Program-made: the position numbers and the translations under genes
In this document: positions 1 to 6,337 of the stretch, piece after piece
Numbering within the stretch: position 1 is the stretch's first letter
Layout of the letters: every line of letters starts with the position of its first letter
Assembly: GCA_025454095.1 (NCBI GenBank)
Contig: JALOPC010000051.1
Location: forward strand, 1 to 8,344
Direction of reading: 5' to 3'
DNA length: 8,344 nt
DNA from: Syntrophales bacterium
Lineage (GTDB): Bacteria > Desulfobacterota > Syntrophia > Syntrophales > UBA2192
Notes under the pieces: model-generated
Database searches by the model: none
The model's input: only the letters and a program-made list of their open reading frames with translations
Told to the model about the DNA's origin: nothing

Positions 1-90
1 CGTTGTGCTTCGTCCTGCGTCGTTGCGGCGTACGCCCAAAGTACGCCTCACTCCTCGGGCTCGCACGCCTTGCATCTAACCTTTTTTGAC
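1..90. repeat. Probable dispersed intergenic repeat, truncated at window start
   Basis: This stretch contains a perfect 7-base inverted repeat, GGCGTAC at 27-33 and GTACGCC at 41-47, with a 7-base loop, followed by a T-rich end at 81-87. No frame shows a convincing protein; the longest forward reading stops at 109-111. The minus-strand wording (ATGCAAGGCG, then GAGGAGTGAGGCGTAC, then GTACGCCGCAACGACG) resembles dispersed intergenic repeats I associate with deltaproteobacterial genomes. That family assignment rests on memory of the pattern and cannot be proved from one copy. The left end is cut off by the window. It could instead be the unrecognised 3' tail of an upstream gene. Confidence 0.4.
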
Positions 91-120
91 CAGCCTTGGA
101 AGTCCTTATGATTTACCTTT

Positions 121-224
121 CCCCTGGCGGGAGAGGCACTACAAATTTTCCCTCTCCCTCGACGGGAGAGGATCACATTCAAATTCCCTCTTCCTTGACG
201 GGAGAGGGCAAGGGTGAGGGTGAA
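121..224. repeat. Left REP-like palindromic repeat cluster beside the DUF559 gene
   Basis: The core GGGAGAGG recurs with a period of 35-36 bases: (G/A)CGGGAGAGG ends at 136, 171 and 207. Two of the three copies form hairpins. The first is CCTCTCCC 151-158 with GGGAGAGG 164-171, an 8-bp perfect stem with a 5-base loop. The second is 186-194 with 200-208, a 9-bp stem with one G-T wobble and the loop TTGAC. The cluster ends in the G-rich tail at 209-224, two bases before the DUF559 start codon. Positions 128-171 match 673-716 on the far side of the gene at 41 of 44 bases, and 193-224 match 702-733 exactly. The palindromic, iterated form is that of REP/BIME-type extragenic repeats. Confidence 0.75.
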
Positions 225-226
225 CC

Positions 227-592
227 ATGAACAAATCTCGGCTTTCCATCAATGCCAGAAACCTCAGAAAACGGCAGACCCGTGCCGAGGAGCTGCTCTG
301 GAGAAATCTGCGAGCCAGGCAGTTGGACGATGCCAAGTTCAGACGGCAGGTGCCCATCGGGGACTACATCGTGGATTTTATTTCGTTCGAGAAAAAAATC
401 ATCATCGAACTGGATGGCGGACAACATGCCGCGGCAACGACACGGGATGCCGAAAGAGATGCTTGGCTCAAGGGGCGGGGATACAACGTGCTTAGATTCT
501 GGGACAATGAAGTGTTCCAGAATATGGAAGGGATCCTGGAGGTCGTCAGGAAAAATGTCGCATCGACGCCCGCAGCTGACCCTCTGCAATAG
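227..592 (+). CDS. DUF559 domain protein (Vsr-like, PD-(D/E)XK endonuclease fold)
   Basis: This 121-residue protein covers the whole usual length of the DUF559 family (PF04480), which is related to very-short-patch-repair (Vsr) endonucleases. Hallmarks in order are an N-terminal basic helix with TRAEELLW (18-25), FRRQVPIGDYIVDF (38-51), the core strand with ELDGGQH (61-67), and the closing VLRFWDNEV (88-96). D50, E61 and D63 are the likely metal-binding acidic residues, followed by Q66 and H67. The ATG is taken as the start because TRAEELLW lies where family members begin. A weak Shine-Dalgarno-like AGGG (217-220) lies six bases before it, inside the flanking repeat. The gene is less GC-rich than dinB and stands alone between palindromic repeat clusters, which suggests horizontal acquisition. 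The family's biochemical role is poorly defined; nuclease activity is inferred from the fold, and the DNA substrate is unknown. Confidence 0.88.
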   Translation: MNKSRLSINARNLRKRQTRAEELLWRNLRARQLDDAKFRRQVPIGDYIVDFISFEKKIIIELDGGQHAAATTRDAERDAWLKGRGYNVLRFWDNEVFQNMEGILEVVRKNVASTPAADPLQ

Positions 593-604
593 AGGAAGGG
601 GAAT

Positions 605-733
605 CGTCCCCCTCACCTTAATCCTCTCCCGCGAGGGGAGAGGAAGACCAAGTACAGGACCGCCTCCCCGGACGGGAGAGGCACTACGAAATTTCCCTCT
701 CCCTTGACGGGAGAGGGCAAGGGTGAGGGTGAA
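605..733. repeat. Right REP-like palindromic repeat cluster between DUF559 gene and dinB
   Basis: The cluster starts with CCCCTCACCTTAATCCTCTCCC (609-630), approximately the reverse complement of the G-rich end of the left cluster (200-220), so the gene lies between inverted ends. It then holds three hairpin units: CCTCTCCC 623-630 with GGGAGAGG 636-643 (8 bp, 5-base loop); a degenerate unit at 663-681 with an unpaired A; and CCCTCTCCC 695-703 with GGGAGAGGG 709-717 (9 bp perfect, loop TTGAC). The last two units plus the tail repeat the left cluster in direct orientation. None of the hairpins is followed by a T-run, so they are not ordinary intrinsic terminators. The cluster ends 37 bases before the chosen dinB start and fills most of the gap. 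Confidence 0.75.
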
Positions 734-770
734 TTGTCCTGCCCCCTCACTTCAATCCCGAAGGTTTCCC

Positions 771-2078
771 ATGGATCAAGGAATGCTCAACCTCCGCTCC
801 TGGCCCCAGGCCGTCCTGCACATCGACGGCGACGCCTTCTTCACGTCCTGCGAGGAGGCGATCCACCCGGAACTCAGGGGCAAGCCCCTCATCACGGGGG
901 GCGAGCGGGGGATCGTGGCCTGCGCGAGCTACGCCGCCAAGGCCCTGGGGATCAAGCGCGGCGTGCCCCTGCACGAGGCAAGGAAGATCTGCCCGGGGCT
1001 CATCGTGCTGCCGTCGGACTACGAGACCTACAGCCTCTTCTCGCGGCGCATGTACAACATCGTGCGGCGCTTCACCCCCCAGGTGGAGGAATACTCCATC
1101 GACGAGGCCTTCGCCGACCTCACGGGACTGCGCCGCTCCTTCCACGCCTCCTACGAGACGATCGCCTCCAACATCAAGCGCGAGGTCGAGCGCGAGCTGG
1201 GGATCACCGTCTCCGCGGGCCTCTCGCTCTCCAAGGTGCTCGCCAAGGTGGCCTCGAAGCACCGCAAGCCCGCGGGCTTCACCGTGATCCCGGGCCGCCG
1301 GATCCCCGAGTACATCCGGGAGCTGCCCGTCGAGAAGATCTGGGGGATCGGCCCCGCCACGACGAACTACCTCTGGAAGATGGGGATCAAAACGGCCCTG
1401 GAGTTCGCGAGGCTTCCCGAGGCCGTGGTGAAGAAGAAGTTCGCCAAGCCCGGGCAGGAGATCTGGCGCGAGCTGCGCGGCGAGTCGGTCTGCCCCGTCG
1501 CGGCCGAGGAGAAGAGCGACTACGCCTCCATCAGCAAGACCAAGACCTTCGCCCCGCCCACGAGCGATGCCGAATACCTCTTCGCGCAGCTGCTTCGCAA
1601 CCTCGAGTCGGCCTGCATGAAGGCCCGGCGCTACCACCTCGCGCCGCGCAGGCTCATCGGTTTTCTCAAGATGAACGACTTCGAGTACCGAGGCAGCGAG
1701 GTGAGGCTCTCCCGCCCCTCGGCCCACCCGCTGGAGCTCTGCGAGGTGCTGCGGGGGCTCTTCGACGAGCTCTACCGCAGGGAGGACCTCTACCGCTCCA
1801 CGGGTGTCATCCTCGCGGATCTCATGCCCGATCGAAACGTCCAGTACACCCTCTTCGAGAGCCCCCTGCGGGCCGAGAAGGTGCGCGACCTCTACGCGGC
1901 CGTCGACGAGATGCGCGAGAAGTTCGGCAAGCACTGCCTGCACCTCGGCGCCGCCCACCCCATCGACGCGCTCGGCAAGGGCCGCCGCGGCACGCCCACC
2001 GTGCGCGAGCAGACGGCCTTCTTCGGCGAGACGAAGAGAAAGCACCTGCCCCTGCCCGTGCTGCACGTGAAGGTCTGA
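771..2078 (+). CDS. dinB: DNA polymerase IV (Y-family translesion polymerase)
   Basis: This 435-residue Y-family polymerase copies damaged templates with low fidelity. The catalytic acidic residues are visible: D19 and D21 in HIDGDAFF (17-24), and D111/E112 in YSIDEAF (108-114). F24 sits at the steric-gate position. The palm also has SAGLSLSKVLAKVASKHRKP (148-167). The thumb helix-hairpin-helix is around WGIGPATT (191-198), and the little finger begins near 250. The protein is longer than the roughly 350 residues of E. coli Pol IV. It carries two possible sliding-clamp motifs, QYTLF (358-362) and QTAFF (414-418). ATG 771 is preferred, with AAGG (761-764) upstream; a GTG at 723 lies inside the repeat and would add 16 residues unlike the family. 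ATG 783 is possible but has little room for a ribosome site. No LexA-type operator was recognised upstream, so SOS control is not shown. Confidence 0.95.
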   Translation: MDQGMLNLRSWPQAVLHIDGDAFFTSCEEAIHPELRGKPLITGGERGIVACASYAAKALGIKRGVPLHEARKICPGLIVLPSDYETYSLFSRRMYNIVRRFTPQVEEYSIDEAFADLTGLRRSFHASYETIASNIKREVERELGITVSAGLSLSKVLAKVASKHRKPAGFTVIPGRRIPEYIRELPVEKIWGIGPATTNYLWKMGIKTALEFARLPEAVVKKKFAKPGQEIWRELRGESVCPVAAEEKSDYASISKTKTFAPPTSDAEYLFAQLLRNLESACMKARRYHLAPRRLIGFLKMNDFEYRGSEVRLSRPSAHPLELCEVLRGLFDELYRREDLYRSTGVILADLMPDRNVQYTLFESPLRAEKVRDLYAAVDEMREKFGKHCLHLGAAHPIDALGKGRRGTPTVREQTAFFGETKRKHLPLPVLHVKV

Positions 2079-2090
2079 CGTTGATTTTTG

Positions 2091-2119
2091 TTGACTTCAC
2101 GACCGGATTTTCCGCTAAT
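2091..2119 (+). promoter_or_regulatory. Possible sigma-70 promoter for the AAA+/LysM/SPOR gene
   Basis: TTGACT (2091-2096) and GCTAAT (2114-2119) are separated by 17 bases, matching the consensus at five and four positions. They lie in the more AT-rich 95-base gap after dinB, with the start codon about 55 bases downstream of the -10 box. This would let the ATPase gene be transcribed independently of dinB. It is a motif match only. Confidence 0.4.
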
Positions 2120-2173
2120 GGGGCGAAGGGTTCGCGGACCCCATCTTCTTGCGCCGCACGCGGAGCGACCGAC

Positions 2174-3721
2174 ATGGATTACACGCAACACTACGGGTTC
2201 GGCAGGATGCCTTTCGGCGAGGACGCGGACCGCGAGGCCCTGTTCCCGTCGGAGACGCACAAGGAAGCCCTGGCGTCCGTGCTCTACGGGATCCGGGAAC
2301 GCAAGGGCTACACCGTCATCTTCGGCGAGAGGGGCATGGGAAAGACCCATCTGGCCCGGCAGGCGATGGACCGCCTCGACGAGGGGACGCGGGCCGTGCT
2401 GATCGAGGCCTCCCATGACCGGTATTACATGCTGCTCAAGGAGCTGACGGGCAAGCTGGGGATTCGCACTGCGGAATCCAGCAAGGGCCCCCTGCTGCAC
2501 GAGCTCTACGAGTTCCTGATCCGGTGCCTGGAGAAGGGCGAGAACGTCGTGCTGTTCCTCGACGACGCGCACCGGATGAAGGACGAGATCGTCGAGGAGC
2601 TGCGGCTCATGTCCAACCTGGAGACGAGCCGGACCAAGCTGATCCAGATCGTCATCCTGGCGGAGCACGAATTGGACCGCAGGCTGGGCGCAGAGCACCT
2701 GCGGCAGATCCGGCAGCGTATCCAGATCGTGCACCGTCTCGCTCCGTTCAGCAACGAGGAGTCGCGGCATTACATCGAGCATCGGCTGACCCGGGCCGGC
2801 GGCAGCGCCGCGGTCTTCACGCCGGAGGCGATGGAGGCTCTCTGCAAGGCTGCGGGCGGGGTTCCCGGCACCCTCAACGTCCTGTGCGACGGCGCCCTGG
2901 CCCTGGGGGCGCAACGGTCCGAAAACCCCGTGTCCGCCCGAACGGTGCGGGATGCGCAGCGCTCCGCGGCGCCCCTGGCCCGGCCCGTGTCCCCGTCGCC
3001 CTCGGCCGCCGCCTCGGCGGGGTCGGTCATGCGATCGCCCTGGCTCTATGCCGCCCTGGCTGTTGCGGCGTCGTTTGTGATGATGGGCGGCTGGTACTAT
3101 TACGCGAAGCAGACGGCGGGCGTTGCGCTGCAGGGGGCGGTCGTCGCGACGCCGACTGCCGCGAAGGCCCCCGCCGCGGCCCCGGCGGCCAAAGTGCAGG
3201 CTCGCGTGGTGGCGCCGGTGACCGCCCCGGCGGCCAAGGGCCCTGCACCCGTCCCTGCAGCCCCGGTGAAAGGGCCTGCCGCGCAGGAACCTGCCGACAG
3301 GGGCGCGCCGCTCAAGACGGTCGTGGTCCCGGAAGGGGCGACACTCTCCTCCATCGCCACCCGGCATTACGGCTCGGCAACGGCGATGGCCCTGGACCGT
3401 ATTCTCGAGGCCAACCCGGAGATCGCCGACGTGGATCTCATCCTGACCGGCAGCGAGGTGCTTCTGCCGCAGGCCGCGGGAACGGCGCGGATCACGAAGG
3501 GGGCGGACGGATCCTTCGGCGTGCACGCCGCCACGTTCATGACGTACCGGGAAGCCCGCGAGTACGTCGGGAAGATCGGCGCCGCTCCCGGCAAGGTCGA
3601 GATCGTCAAGAGGGGCGTCGGGCCCCGCAAGGACTGGTACCGTGTCGTGATGGGCCCCTTCGGGAGCCGGGACGAGGCCCGCAGCGCGCTCGAGACCCTG
3701 GAACGCAGGGCCCTTCCCTGA
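2174..3721 (+). CDS. ExeA-like AAA+ ATPase with single TM, LysM and SPOR domains
   Basis: This 515-residue bitopic protein has an N-terminal cytoplasmic ExeA/GspA-like AAA+ module. It opens with YGFGRMPF (7-14), a family-typical start, then has Walker A GERGMGKTH (51-59), Walker B VVLFLDDAH (125-133), and a winged-helix-like end near 200-262. One membrane span is at about 289-310, followed by an Ala/Pro-rich linker (320-380). A LysM-like domain (381-433, from KTVVVPEGATLSSIA) precedes a C-terminal SPOR domain (about 446-511, with WYRVVMGPF at 489-497). LysM and SPOR both bind peptidoglycan, SPOR preferring denuded septal glycan, so the ATPase probably acts on cell wall or a trans-envelope machine. 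ExeA helps assemble the type II secretin, and DamX is a SPOR division protein; either role is possible, but no secretion genes are adjacent. The start is supported by GGAG (2162-2165). The frame stays open upstream through dinB, but that part is not coding. Confidence 0.88.
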   Translation: MDYTQHYGFGRMPFGEDADREALFPSETHKEALASVLYGIRERKGYTVIFGERGMGKTHLARQAMDRLDEGTRAVLIEASHDRYYMLLKELTGKLGIRTAESSKGPLLHELYEFLIRCLEKGENVVLFLDDAHRMKDEIVEELRLMSNLETSRTKLIQIVILAEHELDRRLGAEHLRQIRQRIQIVHRLAPFSNEESRHYIEHRLTRAGGSAAVFTPEAMEALCKAAGGVPGTLNVLCDGALALGAQRSENPVSARTVRDAQRSAAPLARPVSPSPSAAASAGSVMRSPWLYAALAVAASFVMMGGWYYYAKQTAGVALQGAVVATPTAAKAPAAAPAAKVQARVVAPVTAPAAKGPAPVPAAPVKGPAAQEPADRGAPLKTVVVPEGATLSSIATRHYGSATAMALDRILEANPEIADVDLILTGSEVLLPQAAGTARITKGADGSFGVHAATFMTYREAREYVGKIGAAPGKVEIVKRGVGPRKDWYRVVMGPFGSRDEARSALETLERRALP

Positions 3722-3753
3722 GCCCGCGGGCGGGAAGAGCGCCGCCTTTTCCC

Positions 3754-3782
3754 TGGACAGTGCCCGTCCGATTCCCTATACT
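3754..3782 (+). promoter_or_regulatory. Sigma-70-like promoter for the CDP-alcohol phosphatidyltransferase
   Basis: TGGACA (3754-3759) and TATACT (3777-3782) are separated by exactly 17 bases, matching the consensus boxes at five of six positions each. Transcription would start near 3789, leaving a leader of about 40 bases before ATG 3828. This also argues against the alternative GTG start at 3789, which would sit at or before the first transcribed base. Confidence 0.6.
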
Positions 3783-3827
3783 TCCGGCGTGCCGCGGAGG
3801 CGGCCAGGACCGGAAGGAGAGACCGAG

Positions 3828-4454
3828 ATGCCCTACGAGGAAGGGGGATTCCGACAGAAGGCGCAGCAGCGCTACTACGCGGTCATGGAAACCGTCGCCC
3901 GCCCCTTCGTGGCGGCCGGTGTCTCGCCCAACCACATCACGCTGATGGGTCTCGGCTTCTCGCTCGTGGCGGGCATCCTCTTCGCCATGGGGCTCATCTT
4001 CCTCGGGGGGATGTTCCTCTGGTTCTCGGCGCTCATGGATCCCATCGACGGCACCGTGGCGCGCCTGTCGGGCAAGGCGTCGCGCTTCGGCGCCCTCTTC
4101 GACTCCACCCTCGACCGCTATGCCGAGTTCTTCATCTTCTTCGGCTTTCTCTTTCACTTCCGCGACGGCTGGATGTTCTGGGTCACGGCCCTGGCGCTCA
4201 TGGGCTCCGTCATGGTGAGCTACGTGAAGGCCCGCGCGGAGGGCCTGGGGCAGAAGGAATTCCGGGGGCTCATGCAGCGCCCCGAGCGGCTCATCCTCCT
4301 GATCGCCGGGACGGTCCTCAATGCTCCGATCAACGGCCTGGTCGCCCCCGGCTGCGGGGACTGCACCCTGCAGGGGACAATCGTCCTCCTCGCCGTCCTC
4401 ACCAACTTCACCGCCGTGCAGCGGCTGGCGGCCAGCCGGAAAGAACTGGCGTGA
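3828..4454 (+). CDS. CDP-alcohol phosphatidyltransferase family membrane protein
   Basis: This 208-residue integral inner-membrane enzyme would transfer a phosphatidyl group from a CDP-lipid to an alcohol, releasing CMP. The complete family signature is present: D74-G75, A78-R79, G88, D92 and D96 (DGx2ARx8Gx3Dx3D), with D71 just before it. These aspartates bind the metals and the CDP group. Hydrophobic spans lie near 36-57, 59-70, 98-110, 116-132, 154-167 and 183-196. SYVKARAEGLG (131-141) is reminiscent of the inositol-phosphate and archaetidylinositol-phosphate synthase branch, and RPERL (151-155) also fits that type. The acceptor alcohol cannot be fixed from sequence, so PgsA-like glycerol phosphate or another polyol remains possible. 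ATG 3828 has AAGGAGA (3814-3820) seven bases upstream. The gene is convergent with the next one, 18 bases away, and no clear terminator lies between them. Confidence 0.88.
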   Translation: MPYEEGGFRQKAQQRYYAVMETVARPFVAAGVSPNHITLMGLGFSLVAGILFAMGLIFLGGMFLWFSALMDPIDGTVARLSGKASRFGALFDSTLDRYAEFFIFFGFLFHFRDGWMFWVTALALMGSVMVSYVKARAEGLGQKEFRGLMQRPERLILLIAGTVLNAPINGLVAPGCGDCTLQGTIVLLAVLTNFTAVQRLAASRKELA

Positions 4455-4472
4455 GGGAAGGGTCCGGGGTCC

Positions 4473-5432
4473 TCACCGGTTGATGACGTAATCCTTTCCC
4501 GGGAGCGCTTCGGTTGCGAATCTCCGGTCGCCGAAGTCCGGCCGGCGGCCGTTGAGGCTTTCATTGAAAAAGTGGTGGACGCAGGCCTGCCCGCCGTTGC
4601 CGACGAAATAGCGGTGCTCCGCGACGGCCTGCCCGAAATCGACGTACACCGCATTGCCCGCCACGCGCTCCGCCTCGTCTTTCTGCCGTGTCCCGTGCCT
4701 GCCCAGCCGTGCTGTGCCGATCCCGAGCCCCGCAAAGCTCAGCATGGGGTCGTCGTGCCCGTAGGTGATGAACACCGCCGCGGAGAAGTCGATCTTCTCG
4801 ACCCACGCGGCATGACGATCCACCGTCGAGGACGACGAGCTGATGACGACGCTGTCGATGAGGCCGCCGGGCAGCCCTCCCGTGTAGTTCCCGAGAAACC
4901 CCTCCAGGACGAAGCTGCCCATGCTGTGGGTCAGCAGCGAGACCGTCAACCCTGCCGTCGAGGCGCCGCGGATATCGCGCAGCTGGCCGAGGACGTCCCC
5001 CAGGGCGGGGCCGGCGTCGCGGGCCTCGCGTTCGGGGAAGAGACCCGTCCCGGAGGGCCACGTGAACAGGATCGGCATCACCCCGTACTCGTCGGCCAGG
5101 CTCCTGAGAATCCCCTCCCGGATGGATTTGGACGGTTCGTCCCCGCGCCCGTGGATGTAGAGCACGATGGGCCGGCGGGGCTCGTCCCGGAGGGATGCCG
5201 CGACGATGTCGCGGAAGTCTCGCACGGGCCGGACGGTGCCGGGAAGGACCATGAGCTCCGGCCGTGCCGTGTCGGGCAGCTCCGACGGGGACTTCACCGC
5301 CATGGACGGCACCCGGTCCGGCAGCCCGCACGTTCCGGCAGCCGGTGTCTTGACGTCATGGGTCCGGAGGCACCCCGAGAGGGCGGCCCCCGCGAGCACC
5401 AGGGACAGGGCGATTGCCCCGCGTCGATTCAT
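4473..5432 (-). CDS. Lipoprotein with DUF900-like alpha/beta-hydrolase domain
   Basis: The 319-residue protein begins with a lipoprotein signal peptide, lipobox LSGC with C21 as the acylated residue, so it should be membrane-anchored outside the cytoplasm. The hydrolase domain follows: VLYIHGRGD (90-98) supplies the HG oxyanion strand, FTWPSGTG (123-130) is typical of DUF900-type hydrolases, and THSMGS (168-173) holds the nucleophile S170. D227 or D228 (GHDDPM) is a candidate acid, and H286 or H287 (VHHFF) the catalytic histidine. The first glycine of the usual GxSxG is replaced by T168. The start has a strong ribosome site: CCTCCTT at 5438-5444 reads AAGGAGG on the coding strand, five bases before the ATG. 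It is the last gene of the likely minus-strand operon, 34 bases after the transporter. The substrate is unknown; an ester or acyl lipid is a guess from its neighbours. Confidence 0.8.
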   Translation of the reverse strand: MNRRGAIALSLVLAGAALSGCLRTHDVKTPAAGTCGLPDRVPSMAVKSPSELPDTARPELMVLPGTVRPVRDFRDIVAASLRDEPRRPIVLYIHGRGDEPSKSIREGILRSLADEYGVMPILFTWPSGTGLFPEREARDAGPALGDVLGQLRDIRGASTAGLTVSLLTHSMGSFVLEGFLGNYTGGLPGGLIDSVVISSSSSTVDRHAAWVEKIDFSAAVFITYGHDDPMLSFAGLGIGTARLGRHGTRQKDEAERVAGNAVYVDFGQAVAEHRYFVGNGGQACVHHFFNESLNGRRPDFGDRRFATEALPGKDYVINR

Positions 5433-5466
5433 GAGGACCTCCTTGTGCGGCTGCGCGCCGCCGCGT

Positions 5467-6336
5467 TCACTGGCTCCACTTGATCAGGAACACGCCGGCG
5501 ACCATGATGGCGGCGCCCGCGAGCCGCTCGCGGATGTTCTGCTCCCCGAACCACCACGCCCCGTACACGACCCCGAGCAGGAGGCTCAGCCGCTTGATGG
5601 CGATCATGTAGGCCGCCTCGACCTGCGCGATGGCCATCATGTGGCAGACGTTCTCGACGGAGCAGACGAGGCCGAGCATCAGCATGGCCTGCGGCCTGCT
5701 GAAGAGGCCCGGGGCATTCCGGTCGTTGCCCGCCAGGGGCCAGAGCGAGACGATGACCACGGTCAGCACGAGATTGTAGACGGCGGCGAAGAACCAGGGG
5801 TTCGAGTGCAGGACGGCGATCTTCCCGAGCGGCGCCGTGACGGCGTAGAGCACGGAAATGGAGAGCATGATCCAGGAGCCGGGCTCGCGGGCGACGGCCC
5901 GGATCGGCCCGAGAAGCCCCGTCTTCATCTTGGAGAGATTCAGGACGTAGGCCCCCGCGACAATGAGCGCGATCCCCGTCGCGCCGCCCGCCGTGATCGT
6001 CTCGTCGAGGAGCAAGCGGCCCGTGAGGATCATGAACACGGGCGTGAAGGCCAGGAAGGGCACGGAGAGCGACAGCGGCGAGAGCTTGAGCGCCCGCATG
6101 TAGAGAAAGAAGGCGGTGACCTCCAGCGGCAGCGCCGCGGCGAGGGCCAGCCAGAACGTCCCGTCGGGGACGACCGCGGGAAGGAAGAGCAGCGTCAGGA
6201 CCATCCAGGGGGCGATGGCGACGATGCGGGTGACCCCCATGCGGTAGGGCGCCAGGTCGCCGAAGAAGCGCTTCGTCATGGCGTCCGCCGTGGCCAGGCA
6301 CAGGGCGGCCGTGAGGGAGAGCAGGAACCAGGTCAT
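5467..6336 (-). CDS. EamA/DMT-family membrane transporter
   Basis: This 289-residue, very hydrophobic protein has about ten predicted spans in two EamA repeats (about 1-135 and 152-287), the normal size for drug/metabolite transporter superfamily members. The repeats show matching ends: LLLDETITAGG (108-118) followed by a Gly/Ala-rich helix, and WFGEQNIRERLAG (262-274) followed by the last helix. E112 and E265 are the paired glutamates typical of the family. It would move a small solute across the inner membrane; the family covers amino acids, sugars, purines and other metabolites, so the substrate cannot be read from sequence. The start codon lies one base after the patatin stop (TGA-G-ATG), with no clear ribosome site of its own, which points to translational coupling with the patatin gene. 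Confidence 0.9.
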   Translation of the reverse strand: MTWFLLSLTAALCLATADAMTKRFFGDLAPYRMGVTRIVAIAPWMVLTLLFLPAVVPDGTFWLALAAALPLEVTAFFLYMRALKLSPLSLSVPFLAFTPVFMILTGRLLLDETITAGGATGIALIVAGAYVLNLSKMKTGLLGPIRAVAREPGSWIMLSISVLYAVTAPLGKIAVLHSNPWFFAAVYNLVLTVVIVSLWPLAGNDRNAPGLFSRPQAMLMLGLVCSVENVCHMMAIAQVEAAYMIAIKRLSLLLGVVYGAWWFGEQNIRERLAGAAIMVAGVFLIKWSQ

Positions 6337-6337
6337 C

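Noticed and set aside
121..224. Possible small CRISPR array because of the 35-36 base repeat period
   Set aside because: Units diverge, the conserved part is a short palindrome, there are no unique spacers of constant length, and no cas genes are nearby; REP-type repeats explain it better.
695..717. Intrinsic terminator after the DUF559 gene
   Set aside because: The 9-bp GC-rich hairpin has no T-run on either strand, and the same hairpin occurs upstream of the gene.
723..770. GTG start at 723 extending DinB by 16 residues
   Set aside because: The extension is encoded by the repeat tail and lacks family similarity; ATG 771 has AAGG at suitable spacing.
734..770. LexA operator controlling dinB
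   Set aside because: No palindromic LexA-type box of any recognised class is visible in the short gap left between the repeat and the start codon.
747..2066. Long minus-strand open frame opposite dinB
   Set aside because: It is the antisense shadow of a strongly recognisable gene in GC-rich DNA, with repetitive composition and no domain.
704..3721. A single 1005-residue open frame spanning dinB and the ATPase
   Set aside because: Its first half overlaps dinB in another frame and gives low-complexity Arg/Gly/Pro-rich sequence; the real protein starts at 2174, where a ribosome site and the ExeA-type N-terminus appear.
3789..3827. GTG start at 3789 for the phosphatidyltransferase
   Set aside because: It coincides with the predicted transcription start and has no ribosome site, whereas ATG 3828 has AAGGAGA seven bases upstream.
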